A DNA stretch of 64,000 nt from Podospora bellae-mahoneyi (GCF_035222275.1 NC_085885.1:3348001-3412000); one strand, 5' to 3'; shown: positions 47,002 to 60,693, numbered from the stretch's first letter. Made by a program: numbers and translations. Notes: generated by a model not told the origin, from the letters alone.

Positions 47002-48832
47002 GCGATTGTATTCACACCCCCAATGCGCACATGAGCGAGCGCATGAAGTCAGGCTGGTGATGCCGTTGGCAGCCAGTTTTACAGATGAAAAAGGCGTTTA
47101 AGCGGCGCCACTTATTCCACTACATCGTCTGCTGGACACGGTTTCCTTTTTTTCGGCACATTAAAGAATCGATATATTGCATTCAGATACCCGGAGCGAT
47201 GACGAGGCGGAACGATTAGGATACCCCCAAGGCGATGTGACACGGTCCGTCAACTTTGCTATTCGCCGGTGTCCCAAGATTCTCTTGCCGCCAGTCATCC
47301 TTTTCTAATGACTTTCCTCTTCGGTATACGGTTCATTATTTCATACAGCGGCGTTTGCGGATTTTTATTTCACTTTTCTTTCGAAACCGGTTATAGAATC
47401 GACTCGGCCGACCAGCACCTCGCGCCACGCCGACGACGGCAATCGACAGACCTTGCTTGCTTGGCATGTTCAAGGCCGCAATGCACCGTGCGTGTGTGGC
47501 CCGTTCGTTATCAGATGAACTGAGTCGGCCGCATCGAGCGCCGCCCTTCTAATATCCCGCCCGTTTGGAGGGTCTGATCGCGCTGGTCTTTTTTTCCTAG
47601 CTTTATCAAAACCCGGCGGAACGCTTTTCGTTTAGAGCAACATACCCCTGGGATTTTTCAGTCATACGTTTAAATGACACGGCGCCCAAACCAGACGGGG
47701 GCTTTTTTTTCCTTGTCAAAAAGTTTTGTGGGGCATGGTACATATATTCTGCTTTTCCGTGGTGTCTTTGTTGTTTTTTTTCGGTTTTTTTCGTGTTTGC
47801 GGAATTGGTTCAAGAGGTTCAAAAAGTTGGGCTCACTGTGTGGTCATGAGCATGTGTTTTTCAAAGCGATCAAAATGGGGGGTCTTTGCTGCTTTTCTTT
47901 GCCTATTTTTTTTTCTCTTGCATTGTGTTTATTATTATTCTTTGGCCAGTTACGGGCTCAAGTGGTGTTGTTGATCACTTGGACACGGATGGGAACAGGC
48001 TCTCAGCAGTATGGTTCACAATGCCGCTGGCTTGTTATCCCAGGACATGTTTGGTTTCATCGACGGTGGCTTCTAGAGGGGTGTTGGAGGCTTTTTACTG
48101 GCATTTCAAGGTAGAGCAGAATGGCCCGGGGAACAATCGGGGGGAGTATACGCTTGGTGTTGTGTAATTTCTTTTGGCTCTTCTTTTTCTTGTCACAGTG
48201 GAGTTTTCTCTTGATGACGGGGTAGGTTATTTGGTTCGGCGATTCCCAAACACAACGACTTGATGAGGGTTTGAGGGAAACGAGGGGAAATGGGATCTGG
48301 GAGAGAATGGAATGTTAGGCCAGACAGGCTGACGGCGACTTTGCAATCAGCAAGGTCTAACAACAAAATGGGTGGTCTGGCAAGCCAGGTGATGGTCATG
48401 GGGTCGTGGGCCCGACGGTAATGATCGGAGAGGCAATAACGTGAGGGATTGAGATTTTTTCCTCGGCGTTCCCCAGGCAGTGTGGCAGCGAAGATGTTGC
48501 GGGCTCCTGGGATATTCTGCCAGCACCACCTAAGATAAAAAATAAATAAGAAGCAAAATTATGTGCACTATCTGTTCGTTATGCAATTGTGATTGTATTG
48601 TGTGTGAGTGTGGTGTTGTTGTTGTTTTGGTGAGTGTTCGACCAGCCGGCAGCAGCTGTCACCCAGCTTATTTCAACGACATGTGTTGACTTGGACTCCA
48701 TTCAACTTGTAACATCACATTGCCTTTTCATGAATTCTGGAAGCTGCTGTTGTTTTTCAATTCAGTTGTTTAACATTACATCCCAATTCATACTAACTTC
48801 ATCTTTTTCTCACCGCAACTTCACCCTCCATC
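47002..48832. other. Intergenic between cyclin and NIP30 genes
   Basis: No gene is supported. The sequence is T-rich in 47,580-47,960, consistent with an untranslated region. The last 200 bases are the NIP30 gene promoter and leader. Confidence 0.45.
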
Positions 48833-49576
48833 ATGTCCTCCCGCTTCGTCTCAGCCGGCTCAATAGACGCCACCACGGGCGAAGCCACCACCGAACACGC
48901 CGGCCCATCCGACTCCCAACAGCAGCAGCCACTACCCGTGAGCCAAAAGTCAAAGGAATGGGCAGAAGTCACCCAGCAGCTGGAATCCGACCGCCAGAGA
49001 CGGATCCTCCAGGCGAAGCAAGCGCAGGAGGGAGGGGAGAAGAGCCTGTACGAGGTTCTCCAGGCGAACAAAGCGGCCAAGCAGGCCGAGTTTGAGGAGA
49101 AGAACAAGCTGAAGAATCAGTTTAGGGCTTTGGATGAGGACGAGATTGATTTTCTGGATGAGGTTGAGCGCCGGAGGAGGGAGGAGGAGGAAAGGAGGAG
49201 GAGGGAGGAGGAGGAAGGGTTGAGGGCGTTTAGGGAGATCAAATCGTCTAGGGAGAAGGGGGAGGGTGAGGAGGAGGAGGTGGAGGTGGAGGGGTGGGAT
49301 TTTGGGGGGGAGGGGGGGAGGAGGAGGAAGCGGAGGGCGGAGGGGAGGAGGTTGTTGGTCAAGAAGGTTAAGAGGGAGGAGAAGATGGATGATACTGAAG
49401 GGTCGCCGGCCGGGAAGCCGGGTGGTGGCTCTGGTGGCGATAAGAAGGCGACAGAGGTGGTGGTGGACAAGGCTGCAGCAGCCGCTTCAGTTCCAAAACC
49501 AGCAGAAGCGCCAGCGGTTTCGGCCAAGAAGGCGGCTGGTGGTCTGGTGGATTATGGCTCTGATAGCGATGAGTGA
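48833..49576 (+). CDS. NIP30/FAM192A-domain protein
   Basis: A single exon of 247 residues. The family core spans about residues 40-105: KSKEWAEVTQQLESDRQR, then SLYEVLQANKAAKQAEFEEK and LDEDEIDFLDEV. It is followed by a long Glu/Arg-rich helix and low-complexity region, then VDYGSDSDE at the C-terminus. The human homologue (PIP30/FAM192A) binds the PA28-gamma proteasome activator in the nucleus. Fungi generally lack PA28-gamma, so the fungal partner is probably different. DNA of the middle part is strongly purine-rich on the plus strand (runs of GAG/AGG), which could make the model's interior sensitive to sequencing errors, but the frame is open throughout. Confidence 0.85.
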   Translation: MSSRFVSAGSIDATTGEATTEHAGPSDSQQQQPLPVSQKSKEWAEVTQQLESDRQRRILQAKQAQEGGEKSLYEVLQANKAAKQAEFEEKNKLKNQFRALDEDEIDFLDEVERRRREEEERRRREEEEGLRAFREIKSSREKGEGEEEEVEVEGWDFGGEGGRRRKRRAEGRRLLVKKVKREEKMDDTEGSPAGKPGGGSGGDKKATEVVVDKAAAAASVPKPAEAPAVSAKKAAGGLVDYGSDSDE

Positions 49577-50119
49577 GAGGTCAATTTGAGGTTTCTCAAG
49601 ACTCAGCTCTGCGTACGCCTACATCGGCGGTTGGGGATGACACGATCTGGGGTCTTCGCAACATCACACTGACGGACAGCAGCCCCATGTGCCACGTGCC
49701 ATGGCGCTACAAAACCCAAAAACAGACCAACAAGAGCCCCAACTCGTTGCCATACACGACACTAAGTTGGCCCTGCCTAAATTAAGCAGCACCACGTTTC
49801 AGTATGAATGGATAACTGGAATACAATCGGGAGAAGAAGTGGTGCTGTACGTATCTTGTAGCATTGAAGGGGGTTTAACATCGCAATAACACCAACACCA
49901 ACCAAAGCCAAACAACCCAAAGGCCCCCCCAAACCGCCGCCCAAATGCTGTCTGTCCTGTCTTGCCTTCCAAATAACATCCTCCTCAAATCTATAGCCGT
50001 TTTCCCCATCAGGTATGTATCGCCATGACACCATAGTATACACAACTCCCCACAAAAGCTAATGTTACACGCTAGGTACAATACGTCCTCCCTCCAGCAT
50101 TGAGTCTGGTCATCAAACA
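49577..50119. other. Convergent 3' region: NIP30 gene / tim54
   Basis: A gap between two converging genes. No gene or clear terminator structure is seen. Confidence 0.45.
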
Positions 50120-51549
50120 TTAGTCCACATCCTCAACATTACTCCTCTTTTCCTCTCCCATAACCTTCCCCTTTCCCCATCGATACAACTGCCTAAACTT
50201 CCCCTTTGTCCAACCCTCAATCTCCTCCTCAGGTACCACAATCTTGGCCACCCTCTCCACATCCTCCTTTGACAACTCGAACCTCCTCATCCGCTCGGCG
50301 ATTCTAGGGTCCAGAACAAGCGGCCTGGCCCTGACAACCTCTGTGATACCAGCCTTTTCCCGCTCCTTGACATGCTCAGGTTCATCCCCAGCCTCTTTCC
50401 AGAGAGATTTGATCCAGTCCTTCTCCTCAAAGGCCAACACCTCTTCTTGCTCGTATTTCTGATCCTCTCCCGATTGTTCAGAGAAATAGCGGTAGTGAGC
50501 CAGGCAGACTGCGGCGACATCACGGCCGATTTCATCGGCGAGGTGCCGGCGGTTGAAGAAACGGTACAGACGGGTTGGCGTGGAGAGGAAGCCTAACAGG
50601 TGAGGTTCCCTCACCGGAGCGACGGGGGAGAATTCATTGGGGATGGAAGATGGGAGGGGGGAGGAGGGGTAATCGGCTGGTGTGTTGTAGGGGCGGGGTT
50701 GAGGCGGTCGCTTGGGTTTGGATTCCTCCTCTTTCTTCTTTTCCTCCTCTTCCTTCTTCTTGTCCTCTTCTGACTTCTCGCTGTCGGATTCGGCTGTGGG
50801 GAGTGGTTCTGGGATGGGGAGTGGAGGGGCGGTTAAGGGACCGAGCCAGCCTTCGTGTAATCCTCTGAGGTATTCCTTCCATGTGTGCCTGCCAATGACG
50901 ATGTCGCCTTTGATACCGTCGTAGTCTTTAATCCCGCGGATCTTGCGGTGAGCAGCGATGATTTCCTCCTTTGTGGGCTCGTCAGGGAGCTCGGGCTCAA
51001 CCTCGCCGGAGTCGACTTGCTTGCGGTGGCGGCGGATCTTCTCGGCAGTGTAGGCGCGGACGTCGCCGTCTCGTCGGCCTTGGACAAACTCCCAGTCGAG
51101 GCCGGAGGCGGCGAGGATGGGCTTGACATACTCGGTGTAGTGGTCTTGGGCGGTGCGGAGGCCGTCGCCGGGGGGGGCGGAGAGATAGATGGTGATCTTG
51201 CGGAGCTCGGAGAGGGCATTGTGGCTAGGCAAGGGCTCCTTGGCGAGGTGCTCGACGGCGTGTCTCCATTTCGCGATGGCTCGTTTCTTCTCGCGTTTGT
51301 CGTAGATGATGCCGGCAGTTATGGCGGTGGAAAGGGTCCAGAAGATCATCCAGTTTCGGGAAGGGAGCTTCTTTGGGAGGGCGGGGAGGCCCAGCATGCG
51401 GAGGGCCCGGTTTCTTTCGGGAGCTTTGGCAGCCTGAAACGTGGGAATTGTCAGTTGTGTGATCTTGCATTACTGTCTAGAGTGGAGATATTCCATACTT
51501 TCTCGGCCACCTCAGCCGCCGGCTGCGCTGGTGGTGTTGATTCTGCCAT
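50120..51549 (-). CDS. tim54: Mitochondrial inner membrane translocase subunit TIM54
   Basis: Two exons (51549-51499, 51433-50120; donor GTATGG, acceptor TTTCAG) encode 454 residues. The short first exon gives MAESTPPAQPAAEVAEK. Near residue 50 is the family motif LPSRNWMIFWTLSTAITAGI, a single membrane anchor, followed by YDKREKKRAIAKWRHAVEHL and the conserved PPGDGLRTAQDHYTEYVKPI. A Lys/Glu low-complexity segment lies in the middle. The C-terminal part faces the intermembrane space in the known family. TIM54 is a subunit of the TIM22 complex that inserts carrier proteins into the inner membrane. Length agrees with fungal homologues. Confidence 0.93.
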
Positions 51550-53162
51550 GTGTGGAAGCTTTGTGGTGGTATATATTCAGAAGCACTATGAGCGCATTGG
51601 CCTTGACGCTGCCTCCAGTGGGCTTTTCAGTTGGACAAGAAACCAAGCAGTCTCAACAACTTGAAACTGGCAAGAAGGACACTGGCGAAGCCGGCTGTGG
51701 ATTCCGTCGGCACGATACTGAGGTGCTCGCTGACGATATCGGTCCCTCACTGGAGTCAAATTTCCAGATGCTTTCTTATCGCGATAAGCCTGCCTTTGTG
51801 CACGGGCCACCATATATATGTGAGCTCATCGAGGTCCAAGCCAAGGACCAACCCAAGGACACCGAGGCCCTGCTACATTTTTGAATATTGCATTGTATTC
51901 TCCGGAACCGACTTTATTTGTCAATATTTTCCAAACATAGCTAATCTTGGATTCTCCTTTCAAAGAGTTTCTTCCCTCCTCGTGGGCAGTTTTGGTTTAT
52001 TCTGTCGATACAGATCCTGTGTAAGTTAACTACTACGGAGTACGCAAAAGCGGATCGGCGGTGCGGCCCGGAGGGAGCTCTCCAACTCTCTGTTCAAAGT
52101 CCCTAAATAGCTGCCCAATATCGAACCTCTTTGTCGGTAAGCCCCGAGGCTGCAGGGCTTTCCGGGAAAATGCACATGGCCTAGCACAGCATTGTTTGGC
52201 GAGCATCAGGGCAGCAGACTGATGGGTGAGCATTGTTTCGAAACCCGAATTGTAAACGCATCAGGGGCTCTGGGAGGCGAGCCCCTGAAAGCCCAGATGG
52301 AGGATCACCAACCCCACTTCTTCAGAGCTTCAACTGCCCGCCAGGCCACACAGAGGGAGCTCTGATTGCACGATGCCAGCCATGTGATATGCTGTGTAGC
52401 GCCAGAAGGGGGAAGTAAACGCAGCAGTGATGAAGAATCGTCGGAGCTGTTGATCCAGTCATTCATCCAACTTCAGATATCCCCTCCAAGAGTCGGAGTC
52501 CCTGCCAGAATCCAGTGTCCAGTGTCCTAGCGTCTGATACCCCTCTTTGGCGCCTTCCACAGGGCCAGCCTGCCAAATAATTTATTGTGAGGCACAGCGG
52601 TACACAATTATTTTACATCCCGTGTTTCTCAACGGTCGAGTCTTGAACTTGGCCTAACCTCACCGACATCCATACCCACATAAACAAGGTGACTCTGCTG
52701 GCACAACAACAACATCAACAGCTTTCATCATCTGTCTTCCAGATGGTTGCCACGTCTGGAAACAGCTTGACAAGAGACCATCCCCAACGCTAGTGTTGCA
52801 CCCTGTCTGCCCCACCACTCGAGCGACCGCCCAGTGATCCGAGTCCACTCCCGTTTCCTCTCGCACGGTAACCTCCCCCCAGCGCCAGAGTGCCACCGCT
52901 CGACCCGACCCTTTGTCTTGTCCCGAGAAAAAGCAAAGCTCCCTTTTCATCTGCGACCCCTTTTTGCGAAAACACCATCCGGCACCTTCCTGCCGACAGT
53001 CTCTAGGAACCAGCAGTTGATCTGCCAGAGTCTACCGCCAGCAAGCCAGAGCGAGCAGAGCAGCCCTGCCGAGTTGGCTGCGCCCCCTATCTTCGATCGC
53101 CGAACCCGAACCCTTACTATCCATCCATCACGACATCTTGACAACACACACGCGCCGCCACG
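51550..53162. other. Intergenic, tim54 and cot-1 promoters
   Basis: The gap separates divergent genes. No gene with a known domain is seen. The last few hundred bases before the cot-1 start are CT/CA-rich and are probably a long leader, as expected for this kinase gene in fungi. Confidence 0.45.
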
Positions 53163-55264
<2,102 letters not shown>

Positions 55265-55958
55265 TTAGGGAATCCTGATGTCTAGTTGGGAAAGTGTATT
55301 CTGAGGTAGGGCATGATTCTTGCTGGCAGAGAAGAAGAGCTTTAGTTGGTGATGCAAATCTACAATCAGTTAACCCGATGGGGAAAAAAAAAAAAGAGGA
55401 AGTTGGGTTTGCCTTGCTTTTGTGATCATCGAAAAAAGAGGAAAGAGAGACTTGTTGGCTCTGATGTACTTTCTGAACTGCATGTCTGTTTATTGTTGTG
55501 TACATAGTTGCATATCTACGCAAGCTGGGGGGTTTGAGACGGGGGATGTAGGCATGGTACAGACAGCTGTCATGGGATCATTTCGGAGAGATGGATGTCT
55601 GTAACTGAGCAATCCCATTGCCTGTGCAGGCAAGCCCTTGGCAGTGATGAATGTACAAAGTCGAATTGTCCATGAATTGCAGTCTTATTATGAAGGGTAT
55701 CTATCATTAACTCGGTACGCGCCTGGAACACAGTCCACTAATATCCCCTTTGCAATGTGTTAGCCTAGAGAACGACAAGGCGTGTGATTTCTTGAGGCCT
55801 TACAGCTTGCTCAAATTGGTGTCTTGCTTATTTCTCTCAACCTCCTGGACTGCCACTGCTTCGGCTGTGTGTCCTCATCCTTTGCTGGCTTTCAGACAGT
55901 CGATTTTCGCCATGATACTCCGGTTATTTCGAATCCATACTTCCTCCGCATCGTCTCT
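55265..55958. other. Convergent 3' region: cot-1 / SF3A2 gene
   Basis: An A-run (55,384-55,395) lies in the cot-1 3' flank. No gene is seen between the convergent coding ends. Confidence 0.45.
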
Positions 55959-56705
55959 CTACCGCCTCCCCGTCAAGCCCGGCGCGGCATTGAACCTCTC
56001 CTCTCTCTCCGTCATAAACATGATCTGCACCCAATACTCCTTGCTATCCGGATCCCAAAACTCAAACTGCCTCCCGTCCTCCCTCTTGTCCAGCTCCCTG
56101 GCAGGAATCTTGAACCCGCAGGTTTCGTACGGTTCCGCCGCGACGAGAAGATACTGAAAATTCCTATCCGGCTCCTCCACCCTCTGCGTAAACGCACTCA
56201 TGACCTGCCACTTGGGCGTAACTCCCACCCCGATATCCGGATACTGCAGCTGAAACAGCAAGCCCTGCTGTCTCGTGATCGGATCTCTGACCTTTGTGAT
56301 TTTGTACCCCGGCCTCCCAATCTTGACAACATTCTTCCTCGGCCCACCAGCACCAAGACCCAAGGCAGCAAAGCCGGCGCCAACGACTCCGACAGGTAAG
56401 CCGGTAGTGGGATCAATTTCCCCTTTGCCCTCTTTTTGTTCCCTGGCGGCGCGGCGGGCGAGGTTGGTCTGGTGCTTTTTGCCTTGGGTGTGGGCGAGAT
56501 AGGAACCGTCGTTCTGGTGGACCGTCAGGCAGAGGCGGCACTCGAAGGAGCCGAGGTGGTTCTTGAAGATGTAGGGGTCCTTGTCGAGGTCGATTTGCTC
56601 GAGGGCGAGCTTGCGGAGGCGCTCGCGGCGGTCGGCGTTGGTGGCTGAGTGGGAGGCTACGCCGCCGCCGCCGAATTTGGAGCCGGCGCGGTTTTGGTAG
56701 TCCAT
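55959..56705 (-). CDS. prp11: Splicing factor 3A subunit 2 (SF3A2/Prp11)
   Basis: A single exon of 248 residues. The N-terminus MDYQNRAGSKFGGGGVASHS is the family start. A matrin-type C2H2 zinc finger uses C56, C59, H72 and H78 (FECRLC...YLAHTQGKKH). The C-terminal domain contains KIGRPGYKITKVRDP and GLLFQLQYPDIG. The fungal length is shorter than the human protein, which has a Pro-rich tail. SF3A is part of the U2 snRNP and helps in branch-site recognition. The upstream region is GC-rich and its only start is at 56705. Confidence 0.95.
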   Translation of the reverse strand: MDYQNRAGSKFGGGGVASHSATNADRRERLRKLALEQIDLDKDPYIFKNHLGSFECRLCLTVHQNDGSYLAHTQGKKHQTNLARRAAREQKEGKGEIDPTTGLPVGVVGAGFAALGLGAGGPRKNVVKIGRPGYKITKVRDPITRQQGLLFQLQYPDIGVGVTPKWQVMSAFTQRVEEPDRNFQYLLVAAEPYETCGFKIPARELDKREDGRQFEFWDPDSKEYWVQIMFMTEREERFNAAPGLTGRR

Positions 56706-57117
56706 TATTTTTTCGGTTTCGAGGTGGATTGGGGGTTTGTCGGGTTGGGGGAATGGGTTTGGTGCGGTGTGGTGGCCGTGATGGTGGTAGTGGAAGTGCT
56801 GAGAGGCGAGGCGGCAAGCTTTCTAGATAAGACGTGTCGCGCCGCGCTTCGAGTGGCGGGCGGGTGGTGGCAGTTGGCGAGAAGCCCGTCCACTTAGACA
56901 GCAGTAGCTCCCCTTGTTCTTTTCGTCAACGATAACGATGCACCCATCTTCACTGGAACATCTGTTGTGGGAAACAGTTAATTCAATTCAGAATGCTATG
57001 CTGGTTACTTCGTCTCTCATTTATTCCATCTCATCAATCCGTCCTCAATGTCCTCATCGTCCTCATCATTCCAGTTCATCATAGCTCATAACCCCAACCC
57101 GCCCTTCAACCTCCCTC
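56706..57117. other. SF3A2 promoter and 3' flank of next gene
   Basis: Short region, no gene. It contains the SF3A2 leader and, on the right, the end of the His/Glu-rich protein gene. Confidence 0.4.
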
Positions 57118-58128
57118 TTACGTCAACCCAGCCACAACCACCACCACTACCCCCGCAATCGCCAACCCCATCGACAAACCAAGTCTACCGCCCTCGCTGT
57201 ATCTAGGCGGCAAACCCTGCGCCCACCCATTAGTATTCCCCTGAGGCCCCAGCAGTTGTGGCTGGTCAGGGTTGGGTTTGGCAGAAGGAGGGTAGTCGGG
57301 AGCAAGGACAGTCTTGAGCTCATGGGCGATCCCTCCAGGAGCGCATTGTGTCCCCTTTGCGGTGGGCATCACGACGGACCAGATCCCTGAGCCGCAGCGC
57401 TGCCAGGAGGTGAGCATGCAGTTCCATTGGCCTTCGAGGCTGGGTGGGCAGGGAGTGCTGGGGGTGTAGGCGCCTGCTGGGAGGGGGGCGGGGGGTTCAA
57501 GGAGGGAGGAGCGGATGTGGACTTCTGGGTGGAATCCCCCGGGGCGGTATTCCTCGGCGTGGTTCTCCTCCAGGCGGCTCACTTCAAGGTGGTTCCCTTT
57601 CGGGTGGTGGGGTTCCTCGGTATGGGATTGCTCGGGAGGATACTGTCCCTCTGGCTGGTGTTCCTCGGCATGGTGTTGGCCTTCCGGCTGGTGCTCCTCG
57701 TAGGATGGGCGGTGTTCTTTCTCTCTAAATTCGCGGCGTGGTCGAGGGAAGGAGATGTGATGGGCGGGTTGCTCAGGCTGGTGGTCTCCTTCCTCCCCAG
57801 ACTCGTAATGGGGTTGAGAAACTGCCGGGTGATAGGCAGGATGATCAGGGGCAATATGAGGAACCTCGGCAGGACGCTGCTCCTTGGGATTGATAAGAGG
57901 GGAGGCGGCTCCCAAAGTGGCGAGGCAAAGGAGAGTTGTGATCATGAGGAAAACCGGAAGCTTTCCCGGGCTTGATTCCACGGCCATTGACTTGTAAGAG
58001 AACGGATTCCGGAAGAGCGCCGACGGCCGGAGGGTGGGAGTGGCTTTCTTGAGCTCTGGGCTGGGTCCGGAATGCGAGACGCTCGGCTCCGGGTGGGTCT
58101 TTTCTTGGATGTCGTTGGTGGAGGTCAT
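57118..58128 (-). CDS. His/Glu-rich cell-surface protein, probably GPI-anchored
   Basis: A single exon of 336 residues from the ATG at 58128. A second in-frame Met about 46 residues later, just before a hydrophobic segment (LPVFLMITTLLCLATLGAAS), would give a standard signal peptide, so the longer N-terminus may be untranslated. The middle is a His/Glu/Pro-rich region with tandem EEHQPEGQ-like units. A Cys motif follows: CPPSLEGQWNCMLTSWQRCG then VVMPTAKGTQCAPGG. It recalls the small wall-binding repeats of fungal secreted enzymes (CBM19-like), but the family is not certain. The C-terminus is hydrophobic (LSMGLAIAGVVVVVVAG), as in GPI attachment signals. The His-rich region could bind metal; that is inference. 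Confidence 0.7.
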   Translation of the reverse strand: MTSTNDIQEKTHPEPSVSHSGPSPELKKATPTLRPSALFRNPFSYKSMAVESSPGKLPVFLMITTLLCLATLGAASPLINPKEQRPAEVPHIAPDHPAYHPAVSQPHYESGEEGDHQPEQPAHHISFPRPRREFREKEHRPSYEEHQPEGQHHAEEHQPEGQYPPEQSHTEEPHHPKGNHLEVSRLEENHAEEYRPGGFHPEVHIRSSLLEPPAPLPAGAYTPSTPCPPSLEGQWNCMLTSWQRCGSGIWSVVMPTAKGTQCAPGGIAHELKTVLAPDYPPSAKPNPDQPQLLGPQGNTNGWAQGLPPRYSEGGRLGLSMGLAIAGVVVVVVAGLT

Positions 58129-58677
58129 CTTGCCAGTTCGCTTTTCCGAGTTGATAGGAGGTGATTGTTTCGAAAATTGATCACAATGTAAGTAAGTGTG
58201 TACATGTGTGATTGACTGACTGCTTTGTGCCAATGCAGAAACCTGGTGGGATGAGGGATGGCACCCGGGTTATATCACCATGCCACGGCCACTCTTCGCG
58301 AAGGCTGGCGCGCAGTCACACATGTCTTACCTCCCACACGAGCTGGGATAGAGAGACGCGTTGCGCGCTTTCGAGATCACGGTGGACTTCATCCTGCCAT
58401 TTTCTTTGGTGGGGTGGTGATGGTCAACACTGCTAGCCAGAAAGTTGTCCACGCTGGGGCTGTCATTCGACGGTCTATGTGCGCTATCCAACTGACTAGC
58501 CACTGATTTGCGTCTACTGGGTGATTGGACTGGCTTACTGACCGCCTTTGGGTCGAAAGGTCAGTTGAGGCATTGCCGCGAGATAGTTGAAGCTTATTCA
58601 GAAGCAGCTGCCATATTGCCCCGGCCTCGCTAAACTCTGCACCGATCACAAGAACCTTCCTGAATCTTGTCGAAGCA
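58129..58677. other. Intergenic upstream of the surface-protein gene
   Basis: It holds the promoter of the surface-protein gene and the 3' flank of the transcription factor. No gene is seen. Confidence 0.4.
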
Positions 58678-60693
58678 CTATGGCTGTTCAAACACAGCAG
58701 ATTCAGACTCACCCGCTCCTCGAAGAAGATTGTCAAAGAATGTGGTATCCACGCCTTGCAAGCCCCAGCTCTCAACGGAACCTAGTTCAAAAGGTTGGCC
58801 GTCTTCTCCGAACGCATATGCTAGTCCTTCAGGCATGTCGGAACCTCGTCGAATCACTATCTCTCCCAAGTAGGGAATATGAATTCTTAGGATGTTGTCA
58901 CCATCGGTTGTCGTTCCACCACACCCCAGCTCTTCAGCCTCCTCAGCTTGCTGTTCTGATTGCGAGCGATAGCTGCATATTTCTCCAGCAGCGGCTTCTG
59001 ACTCGATGAAGAGTAGATGCCGCAACAAAGTCGCTATTCTCTTCGCTATAGCGTCTTCACCATCCACAGACATGCGCTCCATGGCTTCCAGTGTCGCCTC
59101 CAACATACCGCGATCACCCTGTCGTTGATGTGCTAGGAAGTCCAAGGCATCAAAACCCAGCACTCGCTGAACTTTTTGTCTATGTGAATCCAGGTGGGCA
59201 ATACACATTGCCGTGCTGGCAATGAAAGCCAGAAAATCGATTCCATGGCAATACGAGCTGACTGGATTACCTTTGCGAAAAGTCAAGAAGCGTGTGATGA
59301 CTTCTCGGCTTGCGTCAACGGCAGTAATCTTGCTGTAGTTACAGCTCAGGTCGGAGGCGGGTCTAAGCAAATAGGGAAGATGAAGCTGTGTCAGGAGGTG
59401 GTAGTGAACTGCCTGGCTCATGAGACGAAGCGTCTTGTCCGGAGCCTCAAGATCGTCCTCGGCAGTGCGAGGCGCAAAGTCAGGGGCAAGCCACCACCGA
59501 GGTGGCATAAAAGCTGATGCTTTTTGGAGCAGGCCGTCAATCTCCCGCGTTGCGGAAATATCGTTGATGTCGTTTCTCTGTAGGATGTATCCGGCGGCAA
59601 CGCAGTGAAGCCTCCGCAATTGCTCGGCTGGGGTGCATTTCTCCAGCACTTTTGGTGTTGCGAAAGAGTTGTCAGATGAGCCCTGTGGAAGTCCAAGCAG
59701 GAGCGAGAGGTAGCGGTCGGATTGCACTATTCGAGACCAGAGGTACTCAGGATCGATATTGGCCTCTGTGTTGGATGACAATGTGTTGAGGCATGTTTTC
59801 GCTTGTTTGCCGCGGTGAAGTCCCATCAACTGTGCCATCGTCATGGCCCGGCGAGTTGCACTCCATGATCTTAGTAGGTTTCCAACTCTGTCGTGGTACA
59901 TGCTTTCCATCATGATGCACTCGATGCCCTCTATTGAGTCAGTGAGCTGATCGTTACTTTTCACCATGCTGATGGCCCTCTCCACCGCTCGAGACATTAC
60001 ATCGCGGTATCGAGTGGCGCGGTTTTCCAACGGTTCGACGCAGGATGCTGGTACATCTTGGAGAAGCAAACCCAGAAGTAAAGCCCTGCGAGCTATTAGA
60101 ACCGGGTGTGCTCCAGGAGGTGGCCTTTGCATTGTATCCACCAACGACGGCTTGCTCGACGCTGAGGGGTTAGGTGACAAGATGCCACCGACTTTGAACA
60201 GGAGCTCCATGAGCGAGGTTTGGAGAGGAAGCTCCGATATCTGATCCAAGACACTCTTGTCAGGCCATGCCTCCAGAAGTTCAGTTGCGGTTCTTCTGAG
60301 CTCTGTTGTCTGCCGATTGTCTTCAGACTCCGGATTGCTGGGAAGTGGTGGCTGTTGAAGGTCCGGTGTTCTGTCCTCGGTATCCCTCTGAGCACTATTC
60401 AGGGAGTCGATTTTTCTGGCCAGGTTCTCAACCAGAGACTCGACTCGACCGAGACGGCCCTCAGTGTCGCCATTGATGTGCTGTGTAACAACATCAGGAA
60501 ACTCCTGGCTGAGGCATGTTGACCGTCGTCGTTCACATGCATCGCAAACAGAGTTTGTTTCTACCGAAAATATGCATCGAACCTTCCTGCGCTTGCACTC
60601 CCAGCAGCTCTTTGTGCCTTTTCGAACTCTGAGCTTCTTTCTTGGGGGCTCGAGATCGCTGATATACGATGATTCGGAGGTTCTGTTAATCAT
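58678..60693 (-). CDS. Zn2Cys6 fungal transcription factor
   Basis: A single exon of 671 residues from ATG at 60693. The binuclear zinc cluster is at residues 30-60 with the spacing C-x2-C-x6-C-x9-C-x2-C-x6-C (CWECKRRKVRC...CDACERRRSTC), preceded by a basic stretch (PPRKKLRVRKGTK). A short coiled-coil-like linker follows (RLGRVESLVENLARKIDSL), suggesting dimer formation. The middle homology region of fungal regulators is visible around 250-330 (IECIMMESMYHDRVGNLLRS, ATRRAMTMAQLMGLHRGK). An inverted CGG palindrome lies about 170 bases upstream of the start and two more lie before the neighbouring NmrA-like gene. These could be its own binding sites. Confidence 0.92.
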   Translation of the reverse strand: MINRTSESSYISDLEPPRKKLRVRKGTKSCWECKRRKVRCIFSVETNSVCDACERRRSTCLSQEFPDVVTQHINGDTEGRLGRVESLVENLARKIDSLNSAQRDTEDRTPDLQQPPLPSNPESEDNRQTTELRRTATELLEAWPDKSVLDQISELPLQTSLMELLFKVGGILSPNPSASSKPSLVDTMQRPPPGAHPVLIARRALLLGLLLQDVPASCVEPLENRATRYRDVMSRAVERAISMVKSNDQLTDSIEGIECIMMESMYHDRVGNLLRSWSATRRAMTMAQLMGLHRGKQAKTCLNTLSSNTEANIDPEYLWSRIVQSDRYLSLLLGLPQGSSDNSFATPKVLEKCTPAEQLRRLHCVAAGYILQRNDINDISATREIDGLLQKASAFMPPRWWLAPDFAPRTAEDDLEAPDKTLRLMSQAVHYHLLTQLHLPYLLRPASDLSCNYSKITAVDASREVITRFLTFRKGNPVSSYCHGIDFLAFIASTAMCIAHLDSHRQKVQRVLGFDALDFLAHQRQGDRGMLEATLEAMERMSVDGEDAIAKRIATLLRHLLFIESEAAAGEICSYRSQSEQQAEEAEELGCGGTTTDGDNILRIHIPYLGEIVIRRGSDMPEGLAYAFGEDGQPFELGSVESWGLQGVDTTFFDNLLRGAGESESAVFEQP

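Noticed and set aside
49117-49527. A Ser-rich minus-strand frame of 136 codons.
   Set aside because: It mirrors the Glu/Arg-rich coding strand of the NIP30-domain gene.
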